Source: Clostridia bacterium (lineage in GTDB: Bacteria > Bacillota > Clostridia > Christensenellales > Aristaeellaceae). From it: 62,866 nucleotides of DNA. The notes beneath the pieces were generated by a model. The model searched no databases, was not told where the DNA came from, and saw nothing but the letters and a program-made list of their open reading frames with translations. Shown here piece by piece: positions 38,089 to 47,385 of this stretch. The stretch is from the NCBI GenBank assembly GCA_017427165.1, contig JAFRTK010000071.1:1-62866 (forward strand). Direction: 5' to 3'. Position 1 is the first letter of the stretch, and every line of letters starts with the position of its first letter. Position numbers and translations under genes: made by a program.

Positions 38089-38973
38089 ATGAAGAAAAAA
38101 GGACTGATTATCGCGGGCGTTCTGGTGCTCGCACTGGTGATTATCGGCGCGATGTGCACGGCAACGGTACAGACCGGTTATACCGGCATTGTGACTACCT
38201 TTGGCAAGGTGGAGAACATGACCCTGGAAGCCGGACTTCACCTGAAGAGCCCCTTCCAGCAGATCATCTCGATGGATAACCGCGAGCAGAAGACCACCTT
38301 TACGACGGAGGCGTTCTCCAGCGATATCCAGCAGGTGAACATCACCGGCAGCATCAACTATGCCATCAACAAGAGCACGGCCATGAACCTCTTCAAGGAG
38401 GTCGGCACGGACTACTTCAACAAGCTCGTTTATCCCCGGATGCTGGAGATTACCAAGGGCGTGTTCAGCAAGTACACCGCGGAGAACCTGGTGGCGAACC
38501 GCCAGAAGCTGAGTGAATCCATCCGGGACGGGCTGAGCGAGGAACTGCAGAGCTACGGCATCAACGTGATCAGCCTGAGCATTGAGAACATTGACTTCAC
38601 CGACGCGTTCACCGACGCGGTTGAAGCGAAGCAGGTCGCGGCCCAGCGGAAGCTGCAGGCGGAGATTGAACAGGCCCAGATGACCATGGAAACGCAGCAG
38701 CAGGCGGAACGGCAGCGCATCAACGCCGAGGCGGCAGCCAATGTGGCGAAGATCAACGCGGACGCGGATGCATACGCGCTGAAGGTCCGCAGTGAAGCGG
38801 AAGCGGAAGCGAACAAGATGATCGCGGAAAGCCTGACCGAGAACCTGATCCGCTCGAACGAGATCAAGGCCTGGGACGGCAAGCTGCCCGTGTACATGGC
38901 GGGTGAAGGCGGCACGACCATTCCGGTGCTGCAGTTCGGACAGGAAAACGCTGCGGAAGGCACAAACGAATAA
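38089..38973 (+). CDS. SPFH/prohibitin-family membrane protein
   Basis: The ATG at 38089 follows AAAAGGAGAGG. The 294-residue protein has one N-terminal membrane anchor (about 4-26), an SPFH domain (about 27-185; VQTGYTGIVTTFGKVENMTL at the start), then a long Ala/Glu/Gln-rich coiled coil (about 185-260) and a short C-terminal region. Such proteins form ring-like membrane scaffolds and often act with a protease or NfeD partner; no such partner is adjacent here. It is transcribed from its own TATAAT promoter and followed by a very strong hairpin. Confidence 0.9.
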   Translation: MKKKGLIIAGVLVLALVIIGAMCTATVQTGYTGIVTTFGKVENMTLEAGLHLKSPFQQIISMDNREQKTTFTTEAFSSDIQQVNITGSINYAINKSTAMNLFKEVGTDYFNKLVYPRMLEITKGVFSKYTAENLVANRQKLSESIRDGLSEELQSYGINVISLSIENIDFTDAFTDAVEAKQVAAQRKLQAEIEQAQMTMETQQQAERQRINAEAAANVAKINADADAYALKVRSEAEAEANKMIAESLTENLIRSNEIKAWDGKLPVYMAGEGGTTIPVLQFGQENAAEGTNE

Positions 38974-38979
38974 CAGGAC

Positions 38980-39025
38980 GGAGGAGATTTCCGGCCCGGT
39001 ACGGTACCGGGCCGGGATCTCCTCC
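38980..39025 (+). terminator. Long GC-rich hairpin after the SPFH gene
   Basis: GGAGGAGAT pairs with ATCTCCTCC at the base (38980-38988 with 39017-39025) and CCGGCCCGGTAC with GTACCGGGCCGG above it, giving more than 20 base pairs. Only a weak T tract follows (TGATTCATTCC), so termination may be incomplete, or the element may be a separate structured RNA. Confidence 0.55.
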
Positions 39026-39051
39026 TGATTCATTCCACGGGGAGGGGCAGT

Positions 39052-42000
39052 ATGCGGAAGATCCGGATCGTCGGGGGACGAAACGGCAGGCTGTGGCCGG
39101 AGGTTCTGGCGGCAGCGGCGGAAGGACGCCGGGAAGGGCGCCCGGTCGTTTTGTATGTGCCGGAACAGCTGACGCTGCAGGCGGAACGCGGCCTGATCAC
39201 CGGGCTCCGGCTGCCCGGGCTGCTGGATATCGACGTGATCAGCCCGAAAAAACTGCGCAGGCAGGTGCAGGAAGCGGCCGGCACCGGGGACCTGCGGCCC
39301 CTGGACGCGTTCGGCCGGTCGATGGCGATTCACCGCGCGATGACTGAACGGGCGGATGAACTGGTGTATTACCGGGGAACCGGAGACCTGCCCGGAGCGG
39401 TCGGCCGGGTGCGGGAAGCCCTGGACGAGCTGCAGGAAAGCGGCATGACCGGGGAGGAACTGGCCCGGTACGCGGAGGAAAAGGCGGAAGGCGCGGAAAA
39501 GGCCAAGCTGGAGGACCTGTGCCGGATCCGGCAGGCATACGGGGAACTGGTGGCAGAACGTTTTGAGGATGAAAAAACCGCCTGGACCCGGATGGTGAAC
39601 CAGATGGAGCGGTACCGGCTGTGGAGCGGGAATGAGGTGCTGGTATACGGATTTGACAGTATCCGGCCGGATCTCCGGGAACTGCTGGTGAGCGTGAGCG
39701 CGCTGGCGGCGCGGGTGACGGTGTTCCTGATGATGGACCGGAAGGAAGCGCCGGACGGCCGGGTATTCGACGAGCAGCGGCGGAGCGCGGAAGCCCTGAA
39801 AAAAGCGCTGAAGGAAGCCGGCGGGGAAACGGAACTGACCTGGACCGACCGGAAACGGGACGGGCAGGCGGAACCGCTGCAGTGGCTGGACCGGTACCTG
39901 TTTGCGGATGAGGAACATCCGTGGGATGGAGAGGACGGCGGGGAAATCACGCTGTATGCCGGCGCCGGACCGGCGGAGGAAGCGGCGGACACCGCTGAAA
40001 CATTGCTGAAATGGCACCGGGAAGGAATCGCGTGGCACCGGATGGCGGTGGCGCTTCCAGCCGGGACCGGGACAAACAGTATCCTGCTGGCCCGGCTGAA
40101 GCTGAGCGGAATTCCGTTCTTCTGCGCGGAAAAAACACCGGCGGCATCCCACGGCGTATGCCGGATGCTGCTGGGCGCAATGCGGTGCCTGAGCGACGGA
40201 TACCAGACCGATACCGTGATGGATGTCGCACAGAGCGGATTCAGCACGCTGACAGATGATGAAGCCTGGCGGCTGGAAAATTACGCGCTGGCCCGGGGAA
40301 TCAGCCGGAACCAGTGGCAGGCGCCGTTTACCCGGGGCGAGGACGCCGCGGAGGCGGAAGCGCTGCGGAACCGCCTGGTCCGGCCGGTGGAAGCGCTGAG
40401 GGAAGAACTGAAAAAAGCCCGGAACGCGGCGGAATCCGTGGAGGCAGTGGTTCACTTCCTGGAGGCGGAGGACGTATGGAACCGCCTGAAGGAGCGGGAG
40501 GAACGGCTGCTTGCGCGGGGAATGTACCGTGAGGCGGTGGTGGACCGGCAGGTGTGGCAGATGCTGATGGAACTGCTGGACCAGCTGTGGGCGCTGCTGG
40601 GAAAGCGGCGGGCATCGATCCGGGATATGCGGAGCCTCCTGGAAACCGCGCTGGAAAGCGCGGAGGTCGCTGTGTTGCCGGAGCATGAAAACGGCGTGGA
40701 AATCGGCGAGGTCGGCCATATGTTGGCGGGCAACGTGGACGCGCTGGTGCTGACCGGAGTGCAGGAAGGCATTATGGCCGCGCCGGCCAGCGGATGGCTG
40801 ACAGACCGGGAACGCGCCGCGATGGAAAGCGCGACCGGCCGGGAAATCGGCGCCAGCCGGGAGCGGCGGAGCATGATCCGCCGGTGTGACTATTACCGGA
40901 CGCTGTCGCTGCCGGAAAAGCGGCTGCGGATTACGCGCAGCCTGCGGGATGAAAAGGGCGCGGTGCGGCCGGAGGACGGCCTGATCGGCATGGTACGGCG
41001 GCTGTTCCCCGCACTGGCGGAAGAAGGCAGCGCGCTGGAGGGCGGAATCGGCCCCTGCCCGGAGAGCCGGGAAGCGGCGGCGGAGGAGGCCGGCGTATTC
41101 CTGGGCGCGGTGCGGGAAGGCGAAGACGTGCCGGACCACGCGAAATGGGAACAGGCGCTGCTGAGCCTGCTGCACGATGAAACATACGGCCGGACGATCG
41201 CCGGCATGATCCGGAACGTGCGGGATGAACGGGGCGGACAGGCGATCGAGCCGGAAACGGCCCGGAGGCTGTTTATCACCGACCAGATGTCCATCAGCCG
41301 GCTGGAAGGATTCGCGGCATGCCCGTACCGGCACTTCATCGAGTACGGACTGCGCCCGGTACAGCGGGAAACGTTTGACTTTGAAGCCAGCGATGCCGGA
41401 ACGTTCTTCCATGCGGCATTGGAGCGGTACCTGCAGGCCGCGGACATGACGCCGGGATGGCCGGATATCAGCCATGAGGAAGCGGACCGGATGATGGACC
41501 GGATCTGCGATGCCCTCACGGCGGAATGGTCGGAAGGTCCCCTGAAGGAGGATGCCCTCGGCATCTGGCAGGGGGAAAGCTACCAGCGCCGGGTCCACCA
41601 CGCGGCATGGGCGCTGACCCGATTTGCCGCCAACAGCAGTTTCCGGACCATCGCGACGGAACGGCGTTTCGGGACGGGCGACGGCTCGCTGCCGCCGCTG
41701 ATCCTGCCGATGAAGGACGGAAGCCGGGTGGCGGTGCGCGGAACCATTGACCGGATTGACACTTACGAAAACGGAGAAGGGATCTGGCTGCGGGTTGTGG
41801 ACAACAAGAGCCGCGAGAAGAAGCCGGACCCGGAAAAGATGGCGACCGGCGAGCAGCTGCAACTGATGATCTACCTGAAGGCGGCAACGGAAGCCTATCC
41901 CGGTGCCAGACCCGCCGGCGCGATGTTCTTCCCGGTGCTGGACAAGGAGATCAGCACAGAGGAAACGAATCCCGCCGCGGTGGAAGCGGAACGACTGAAG

Positions 42001-42327
42001 AGCGTCCGGATGAAGGGAATGGTCACCGCGGAACCGGATGTGGTAGCCGCCATGGATCGGGATATCCGGCCATACTCCGTGGACAAGGTATTCAACAATG
42101 ACGGCTCGGTGGCCAAAGGACTCTGGTGGGCCATGGATGAAGCTGCCATGCAGGAAACGATGAACGCCGCTGTGGAAAAGGCCGCGGAGCTGTGCGGGGA
42201 GATCCGGGACGGCCATGTCGCGGCAGAACCCCGGGGCAGCGGAGACGATACCGCGTGCCGGTACTGCGATTACCGGACGGTCTGCCACGCGCGAAAGGGC
42301 GACGAACGCCCGCGGGACAATGACTGA
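39052..42327 (+). CDS. addB: AddB-type helicase/nuclease subunit with iron-sulfur nuclease domain
   Basis: The 1091-residue protein starts behind ACGGGGAGGGG. It resembles AddB in length and order: degenerate helicase-like N-terminal half, LYVPEQLTLQAERGLI, and a C-terminal nuclease domain with the PD-(D/E)XK core GTIDRID and VVDNKS (Asp917, Lys919). The four iron-sulfur cysteines are C757, C1069, C1072 and C1078. The N-terminal ATP-binding motif seen in B. subtilis AddB as a GxxGSGKT loop reads GGRNGRLWP here, so the lysine is absent, as in some RexB-type proteins. With AddA it would repair double-strand breaks, but addA is not adjacent. Confidence 0.88.
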   Translation: MRKIRIVGGRNGRLWPEVLAAAAEGRREGRPVVLYVPEQLTLQAERGLITGLRLPGLLDIDVISPKKLRRQVQEAAGTGDLRPLDAFGRSMAIHRAMTERADELVYYRGTGDLPGAVGRVREALDELQESGMTGEELARYAEEKAEGAEKAKLEDLCRIRQAYGELVAERFEDEKTAWTRMVNQMERYRLWSGNEVLVYGFDSIRPDLRELLVSVSALAARVTVFLMMDRKEAPDGRVFDEQRRSAEALKKALKEAGGETELTWTDRKRDGQAEPLQWLDRYLFADEEHPWDGEDGGEITLYAGAGPAEEAADTAETLLKWHREGIAWHRMAVALPAGTGTNSILLARLKLSGIPFFCAEKTPAASHGVCRMLLGAMRCLSDGYQTDTVMDVAQSGFSTLTDDEAWRLENYALARGISRNQWQAPFTRGEDAAEAEALRNRLVRPVEALREELKKARNAAESVEAVVHFLEAEDVWNRLKEREERLLARGMYREAVVDRQVWQMLMELLDQLWALLGKRRASIRDMRSLLETALESAEVAVLPEHENGVEIGEVGHMLAGNVDALVLTGVQEGIMAAPASGWLTDRERAAMESATGREIGASRERRSMIRRCDYYRTLSLPEKRLRITRSLRDEKGAVRPEDGLIGMVRRLFPALAEEGSALEGGIGPCPESREAAAEEAGVFLGAVREGEDVPDHAKWEQALLSLLHDETYGRTIAGMIRNVRDERGGQAIEPETARRLFITDQMSISRLEGFAACPYRHFIEYGLRPVQRETFDFEASDAGTFFHAALERYLQAADMTPGWPDISHEEADRMMDRICDALTAEWSEGPLKEDALGIWQGESYQRRVHHAAWALTRFAANSSFRTIATERRFGTGDGSLPPLILPMKDGSRVAVRGTIDRIDTYENGEGIWLRVVDNKSREKKPDPEKMATGEQLQLMIYLKAATEAYPGARPAGAMFFPVLDKEISTEETNPAAVEAERLKSVRMKGMVTAEPDVVAAMDRDIRPYSVDKVFNNDGSVAKGLWWAMDEAAMQETMNAAVEKAAELCGEIRDGHVAAEPRGSGDDTACRYCDYRTVCHARKGDERPRDND

Positions 42328-42357
42328 AAAGCAGGAACGGTACAGCGGAAAAACACG

Positions 42358-42386
42358 TTGCGCAAAGAAAGAAAATAGCGTATAAT
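42358..42386 (+). promoter_or_regulatory. Promoter of the small P-loop gene
   Basis: TTGCGC, 17 bp, TATAAT, a near-consensus promoter 38 bp before the start codon and 30 bp after addB. Confidence 0.7.
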
Positions 42387-42424
42387 GACCGCAGAGAAAA
42401 ACCCATAAAAGGAGGCGTATCCCC

Positions 42425-42835
42425 ATGATACAGGTAATCGCAGGCAAGAAGGGCTCCGGCAAAACGAAGCGGCTGATTGACCTGACCAATACCACGGCCC
42501 GGGAAGCGGTACACGATGTCGTTTTCCTGGATGATGACAATCGCTATATGTTCGACGTGGACCACAAGGTCCGCTTTATCAACGCCGAAGATTATCATAT
42601 TCACAATGCCGATATGTTTATCGGCTTCCTGTGCGGCATGCTCTCGTCCAATTTCGATATCGGCACCGTGTTTATCGATGCTTTCCTGAACCTGTGCCAC
42701 ACCGACCTGAAGGACACTGAGCCCGTTGTGAAGACCCTGGCTGAGCTGGGCAGCAAGCATGATGTTGATTTCGTGCTGAGCCTGAGCGCGGATCCGGCGG
42801 ATGTACCGGAGTTCCTGAAAGCCTATCTGATCTGA
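42425..42835 (+). CDS. Small P-loop ATP-binding protein
   Basis: The 136-residue protein starts behind AAAGGAGG. Walker A is AGKKGSGKTKRL at residues 6-17, and a plausible Walker B VFIDAFLNL follows at about 101-109. It belongs to a compact Firmicutes group often labelled as PilT-like or twitching motility ATPase, but it has none of the other PilT domains, and no pilus genes are here. It has its own promoter and terminator and so is monocistronic. Function unknown; nucleotide binding is the only clear property. Confidence 0.85.
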   Translation: MIQVIAGKKGSGKTKRLIDLTNTTAREAVHDVVFLDDDNRYMFDVDHKVRFINAEDYHIHNADMFIGFLCGMLSSNFDIGTVFIDAFLNLCHTDLKDTEPVVKTLAELGSKHDVDFVLSLSADPADVPEFLKAYLI

Positions 42836-42860
42836 CGAATACCGCACAGACCCGATCCCG

Positions 42861-42894
42861 AAAGAGGCGGCGGTATCACGCACGCCTCTTTTTT
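42861..42894 (+). terminator. Terminator after the P-loop gene
   Basis: AAAGAGGCG pairs with CGCCTCTTT, followed by TTT; 26 bp after the stop. Confidence 0.9.
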
Positions 42895-42915
42895 GCAGAG
42901 AGGATGGTTGATTCC

Positions 42916-44394
42916 ATGTCATTCTTTTCCACCCGCGGCGAAAACTGCGTTACGGCGAGCCAGGCGATCCTGCAGGGCATCGCGCCGGACGGCGGGCTGT
43001 ATGTGCCGGCCATGTTTCCGCCGGTGAGCCTGAGCAAGATTTCCGAGATGGCGGATATGGACTATATCAGCCGCGCGGTCAACGTGCTGAAGCTCTTCCT
43101 GGAGGATTTCACCATTCCCGAAATTGAAGAGGCTGTGAAGGCCGCCTACGGCGGGGACCGCTTCAATGATCCGGCGGTGGCGCCGCTGAAGAAGCTGGAC
43201 GGCAATACCTGGGTGATGGAGCTTTTCCACGGGCCAACGCTGGCGTTCAAGGATATGGCGCTGCAGCTGCTGCCGCACCTGATCCGTATGTCCGCCCGGA
43301 AAAACCATGAGGACCGGGAAATCTGCATCCTGGTGGCAACCAGCGGAGATACCGGCAAAGCGGCGCTGGAAGGATTCCGGGACGTGGAAGGAACCAGCTG
43401 TATCACATTCTATCCGCTGGACGGCGTAAGCGATGTACAGCGGCTGCAGATGGTGACCACCGGTGGGGACAACACGCGGGTGATCGCCGTACGGGGCAAC
43501 TTCGATGACGCGCAGACCGGCGTGAAGGAACTGTTCGGATCCGCGGATTTCGCGGAGAAGATGGCCGCAAAGGGAAAGATCCTTTCTTCCGCCAACAGCA
43601 TTAACCTGGGCCGGCTGGTACCGCAGGTGGTCTATTACTTCTCCGCATACGCGGACCTGATCCGCCAGGGAGAAATCGTGGTCGGCGACCCGGTCAACTT
43701 CTGCGTGCCGACAGGCAACTTCGGCGATATCCTGGCCGGCTACTACGCACGGTGCATGGGCCTGCCGGTGAACCAGCTGATCTGCGCGAGCAACCGCAAC
43801 AACGTGCTGACGGACTTCTTCAACACCGGTATCTACTCCACCCACCGCACGTTCTTCAAAACGCTGAGCCCGAGCATGGATATCCTCGTTTCCTCCAACC
43901 TCGAGCGCCTGCTGTATGAGGCGGCGGACCGGAACGGTGACTTAATCCGCGTGTGGATGAAACAGCTGAAGGAATCCGGCAGCTATTCCGTGGGCGAGCA
44001 GCGCCGCGACTGGCTGGCGGATATCTTCCGGGGCGATTATGCCGACAACAAGGATACCGTGGCGGAGATCAAACGGCGGTACATGCATGACGGCTACCTG
44101 ATGGATCCGCATACGGCAGTGGCCGGGCATGTGCTGCGCCGGTTCCGGGAGGATACCAACGACGCCACGCCGACGGTGATCGTGGGCACGGCCAGCCCGT
44201 ATAAGTTTGCGGCGGATGTGCTGGCGGCGATCGGCGGGGAACAAACCGATGATCCGTTTACCGCGAGCGAACAGCTGGAGAAGCTGACCGGCATTCCGAT
44301 GCCGGAACAGGTACGCCGGCTGAAGGAGCTTCCGGTACGCCATACCGCGGTCTGCGACCGGGACAAGATGGCGGAAGCGATCCTCGAAGGATAA
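42916..44394 (+). CDS. thrC: Threonine synthase
   Basis: The ATG at 42916 (MSFFSTRGENCVTASQAIL) is preferred because GAGAGG lies about 12 bases upstream; the ATG at 42904 sits right on that site. The 492-residue PLP enzyme has the catalytic Lys112 in HGPTLAFKDMALQLL, then VATSGDTGKAAL and FCVPTGNFGDILAGYYA. It converts O-phosphohomoserine to threonine. The length and TRG start fit the longer bacterial ThrC. It lies right behind a terminator, so its promoter must be read-through or weak. Confidence 0.95.
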   Translation: MSFFSTRGENCVTASQAILQGIAPDGGLYVPAMFPPVSLSKISEMADMDYISRAVNVLKLFLEDFTIPEIEEAVKAAYGGDRFNDPAVAPLKKLDGNTWVMELFHGPTLAFKDMALQLLPHLIRMSARKNHEDREICILVATSGDTGKAALEGFRDVEGTSCITFYPLDGVSDVQRLQMVTTGGDNTRVIAVRGNFDDAQTGVKELFGSADFAEKMAAKGKILSSANSINLGRLVPQVVYYFSAYADLIRQGEIVVGDPVNFCVPTGNFGDILAGYYARCMGLPVNQLICASNRNNVLTDFFNTGIYSTHRTFFKTLSPSMDILVSSNLERLLYEAADRNGDLIRVWMKQLKESGSYSVGEQRRDWLADIFRGDYADNKDTVAEIKRRYMHDGYLMDPHTAVAGHVLRRFREDTNDATPTVIVGTASPYKFAADVLAAIGGEQTDDPFTASEQLEKLTGIPMPEQVRRLKELPVRHTAVCDRDKMAEAILEG

Positions 44395-44409
44395 ACCGAA
44401 TGAAACCAT

Positions 44410-44443
44410 GGCAGGGCGGATTTCCGTCCTGTCATTTTTTTCT
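44410..44443 (+). terminator. Terminator after thrC
   Basis: A stem with G-U pairs (GGCAGGGCGG with CCGTCCTGTC) is followed by a run of seven T residues. Its T tract overlaps the start of the next promoter. Confidence 0.75.
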
Positions 44444-44471
44444 TTTCAAAACGGGCCGGATATGTTAAAAT
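44443..44471 (+). promoter_or_regulatory. Promoter of the M24 peptidase/efp unit
   Basis: TTTTCA, 17 bp, TAAAAT, about 50 bp before the start codon. Confidence 0.5.
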
Positions 44472-44520
44472 ACACGGTAGGTGTGTTCGCATGCGGATGC
44501 GCCGGAAAGGCGAGGTTGGA

Positions 44521-45594
44521 ATGGCTGCAACAGACAGACTGCTGGATCTGCTGCACCTGGGGCCGAAAACGGCCGTGGTGGTGCATGATCCGTCCAATAT
44601 GTTCTACCTGACGGAAGGGTACTCCGGGGAAGGCCTGGTATACATCTCGGCAGAACGCCGGGTGATTGTGACGGACTTCCGCTATACGGAACAGGCGGAA
44701 CGGCAGGCGCCGGGATTTGAGGTCATGATGACCGACAAGGACCGGAAGGCCACCCAGATCGTGGCGGAACTGGTTCACACCGCCGGGATCACGGAGGTAA
44801 GGGCGGAAACCAATTACCTCTCCGTGGACCGCTACGAGGCGCTGCGTGCCGCAGTGGGCGAGGAAGTATCCTTTGTTCCGCTGAACCAGGCGCCCCAGAA
44901 GCTGCGCCAGGTGAAAACCCCGGCGGAAGTGGTGGCGATCCGCAAGGCATGCGACATCACATCGGAAGCGTTCAGCGCGATCCTGCCGAAGATCCGCGAG
45001 GGAATGACCGAGAAGGAACTCCAGGTGGAGCTGGACTTCACGATGTTCCGGCTGGGAGCCGAAGAACTGGCGTTCAGCACGATCGTCGCCTCCGGCGAGA
45101 ACGGCAGCCTGCCGCACGCGATTCCCGGCGACCGGACAATCCGCACAGGGGACATGATTACGATGGACTTCGGCGCAAAGGTCGGCCATTACTGCGCTGA
45201 CATGACGCGGACCGTGGCGTTCGGAAAACCGTCCGACGAGATGAAGAAGATCTACGAGACGGTGCTGCGGGCACAGTCCATGTGCGAGGACGCGCTGGCG
45301 GCCGGCAAGGTCTGCTCCGACATTGACAAGCTCGCACGGGATTACATCGACGCGCGCGGCTATGCCGGAAGGTTCGGCCACGGGCTGGGCCACTCGGTTG
45401 GAATCGACATCCACGAGGAACCGCGCCTGAGCACCGGATGCAGCGATGTGCTGAAGGCCGGGGTGGTGATCACGGTGGAGCCCGGTATCTATATTCCGGG
45501 GCTCGGAGGCGTGCGGATTGAGAACACATGCCTGGTAAAGGAAAACGGCTGCGTACCGCTGACGACGGCGGATAAGCATCTGATCATCCTGTAA
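44521..45594 (+). CDS. M24-family Xaa-Pro aminopeptidase
   Basis: The ATG at 44521 ([14 protein letters not shown]) is chosen over an upstream ATG at 44491 because GCGAGG precedes it. The 357-residue protein has a creatinase-like N-terminal domain and a pita-bread catalytic domain. The dinuclear metal ligands are visible: Asp in TMDFGAKVG, Asp in CADMTRT, His in HGLGHSVGI, Glu in TVEPGIY and Glu in VRIENTCLV. It removes N-terminal residues ahead of proline. Pairing with efp, which relieves polyproline stalling, is a common Firmicutes layout. The usual gene name would be pepP-like. Confidence 0.92.
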   Translation: MAATDRLLDLLHLGPKTAVVVHDPSNMFYLTEGYSGEGLVYISAERRVIVTDFRYTEQAERQAPGFEVMMTDKDRKATQIVAELVHTAGITEVRAETNYLSVDRYEALRAAVGEEVSFVPLNQAPQKLRQVKTPAEVVAIRKACDITSEAFSAILPKIREGMTEKELQVELDFTMFRLGAEELAFSTIVASGENGSLPHAIPGDRTIRTGDMITMDFGAKVGHYCADMTRTVAFGKPSDEMKKIYETVLRAQSMCEDALAAGKVCSDIDKLARDYIDARGYAGRFGHGLGHSVGIDIHEEPRLSTGCSDVLKAGVVITVEPGIYIPGLGGVRIENTCLVKENGCVPLTTADKHLIIL

Positions 45595-45637
45595 CATAAA
45601 GGGAAAGAACGAATATCAAAACGGAGGGAAAGAGCGA

Positions 45638-46195
45638 ATGATTACAGCGGGAGATTTCAAAAAGGGCATCACCATTGAGTGGGACGGCGGCGTATGGAAC
45701 ATCGTGGACTTCCAGCACGTGAAGCCCGGCAAGGGAGCGGCTTTCGTCCGCACCAAGATCAAGAACGTCATGACCGGCGCCGTGGTGGAGCGCAGCTTCA
45801 ACCCCACGGACAAAATGCCCAAGGCCATGATCGAGACCAAGGAAATGCAGTACGTTTACAACGACGGCGACCTGTACTACTTCATGGATGTTGAAACCTA
45901 TGAACAGCTGCCCCTGAGCAAGGACCAGGTGGAAGACGCCATCCCCTTCGTGAAGGAAGGCACCAACGTGACCGTGCGCTTCTTCAAGGGCAGCGCGTTC
46001 TCCGTGGAAGCGCCGAACTTCGTCGTGCTTGAGGTGACGGACACCGAGCCCGGCTTCGCCGGCGATACCGCCTCCAACACCTACAAGCCCGCCACGCTGG
46101 AGACCGGCTTCAGCCTGCAGGTTCCGCTGTTCATCAACACCGGCGACAAGATCCAGATCGACACCCGGTCCGGTGAATACCTGAAGCGCGCCTGA
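45638..46195 (+). CDS. efp: Translation elongation factor P
   Basis: The 185-residue protein starts behind ACGGAGGG. The KOW-like N-terminal domain has [17 protein letters not shown], with Lys32 at the tip position that is modified in many bacteria; two OB domains follow, the last ending [17 protein letters not shown]. Length and order are standard. It stimulates peptide-bond formation at polyproline stretches. It is followed by a 144-residue zinc-ribbon gene, as in other Clostridia. Confidence 0.97.
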   Translation: MITAGDFKKGITIEWDGGVWNIVDFQHVKPGKGAAFVRTKIKNVMTGAVVERSFNPTDKMPKAMIETKEMQYVYNDGDLYYFMDVETYEQLPLSKDQVEDAIPFVKEGTNVTVRFFKGSAFSVEAPNFVVLEVTDTEPGFAGDTASNTYKPATLETGFSLQVPLFINTGDKIQIDTRSGEYLKRA

Positions 46196-46227
46196 GCAAC
46201 CGACAGCCGATACGGAGGAAACGAACC

Positions 46228-46662
46228 ATGAGCAAGCTGACAGACAGAATCAGTTACCTGCAGGGACTTGCAGAAGGAATGAAGCTGAATCCCGAGAAGG
46301 ATTCCAACCGGCTGATCCTGGAGATTCTGGACGTGCTGGGCGAGGTGGGGGATTCCTTTGAAGCCCTGGCAGAATCCCACGGAGAGCTGAGCGACTACGT
46401 GGAGAGCATCGACGAGGATCTGGCGGACCTGGAAGCGGACCTGTACGACGACGAAAACGAAGACCTGGCTGAAGAAGAGGACGGGGAATTCGGGGAAGGC
46501 TTCATCGAGTATGAATGCCCCCACTGCGGCGCGACCGTGCAGCTTGATGCGGACGACGTGGATTTCGACGAGGAATGCCTGTGCCCGGAATGCGGGAAAG
46601 AGCTTTTCCCGGAACTTCCCGATGACGCGGAAGAAGAACCGGAAAACGAGGGCGAAGATTAA
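46228..46662 (+). CDS. CD1247-type acidic helical protein with zinc ribbon
   Basis: The 144-residue protein starts behind ACGGAGG. An N-terminal helical region (SKLTDRISYLQGLAEGMKL at the start) is followed by a very acidic segment (DLYDDENEDLAEEEDGE), then a zinc ribbon CPHC...CPEC (about residues 97-119) and an acidic tail. It matches the family named after C. difficile CD1247, seen next to efp in Clostridia. Biochemical role unknown; protein-protein or RNA-protein contact is plausible. The stop is followed directly by a terminator. Confidence 0.82.
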   Translation: MSKLTDRISYLQGLAEGMKLNPEKDSNRLILEILDVLGEVGDSFEALAESHGELSDYVESIDEDLADLEADLYDDENEDLAEEEDGEFGEGFIEYECPHCGATVQLDADDVDFDEECLCPECGKELFPELPDDAEEEPENEGED

Positions 46663-46680
46663 ACCGACTGAACCTGATAC

Positions 46681-46712
46681 AAAAGAGCGGAAGCGACTGC
46701 TTCCGCTCTTTT
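46681..46712. terminator. Bidirectional terminator
   Basis: A perfect 14-bp stem AAAAGAGCGGAAGC/GCTTCCGCTCTTTT with a GACT loop has A and T tracts on both sides, so it can stop the efp unit and the convergent KtrAB genes. Confidence 0.93.
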
Positions 46713-46726
46713 CCGTTCCGGGAAGG

Positions 46727-47368
46727 TTATTTCAGGCTGTTGATCATCTCGTAGCTGCCGAGCATGACCAGGGTGGTGTTTTCATCCAGCTCCGCGTCGA
46801 TATCCGGCGGGATGCACAGCTCATCCCCCTGGCGCAGGGCAATGACGTTGGCGTTGTATTTCCGGCGCAGGTCCAGGTTCCGGATACACTTTCCGAGCCA
46901 GGCTTCTGGCGGGGCCATTTCCACAATCCCGTATTCATCCGAAATCTCGATATATTCCATGATTCCGGCGGAAGTGAGGCCCAGGGACAGCTTGTCGGCC
47001 ATTTCCCGCTCGGGGATAATGACGCGGCTGGCACCGAGCTTTTCCAGGATTTCCCGGTAGGTGTCATCATGGGCCTTGCAGAGGATGTACGGCACGCCCA
47101 GGGACTTGAGATTCATGGTGATCAGGGCGGAAGCCGCCAGGTCCGAACCGACTGCCACGACCGCACGGTCGAAATTGCCGGCGCCGAGCTTCTTCAGCAC
47201 ATCGACATCCTTGGCATCCGCAGCGACGGCCCGGGTGACCCGGTCCGCGATCTTGTCCACGAGGGCCTCGTCCGTGTCCATGGCCAGTACATCTTCGCCG
47301 CATTCATAGAGCTTGACCGCCATTTCCGCACCGAAACGGCCCAGGCCAATGACAATATAGGATTTCAT
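46727..47368 (-). CDS. KtrA/TrkA-type potassium channel regulatory subunit
   Basis: ATG at 47366-47368 is chosen behind AAGGAG; a TTG two codons upstream is possible. The 213-residue protein has an RCK/TrkA_N domain with IVIGLGRFGAEMAVKL, acidic MDTD after strand 2, and a C-terminal TrkA_C domain starting near GIVEMAPPEAW. RCK rings gate potassium flow in response to nucleotides, often c-di-AMP. It follows the channel subunit by 17 bp and partners it. Confidence 0.93.
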   Translation of the reverse strand: MKSYIVIGLGRFGAEMAVKLYECGEDVLAMDTDEALVDKIADRVTRAVAADAKDVDVLKKLGAGNFDRAVVAVGSDLAASALITMNLKSLGVPYILCKAHDDTYREILEKLGASRVIIPEREMADKLSLGLTSAGIMEYIEISDEYGIVEMAPPEAWLGKCIRNLDLRRKYNANVIALRQGDELCIPPDIDAELDENTTLVMLGSYEMINSLK

Positions 47369-47385
47369 CCGCAAAACTCCTTCCG

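Noticed and set aside
37414..42540. 1708-codon minus-strand open frame opposite degV, SPFH and addB
   Set aside because: It crosses three well-supported plus-strand genes and is His/Pro/Gln-rich, as expected for the antisense frame of GC-rich genes.
42425..42835. PilT pilus-retraction ATPase
   Set aside because: Only the P-loop is shared; the protein is far too short and no pilus genes are nearby.
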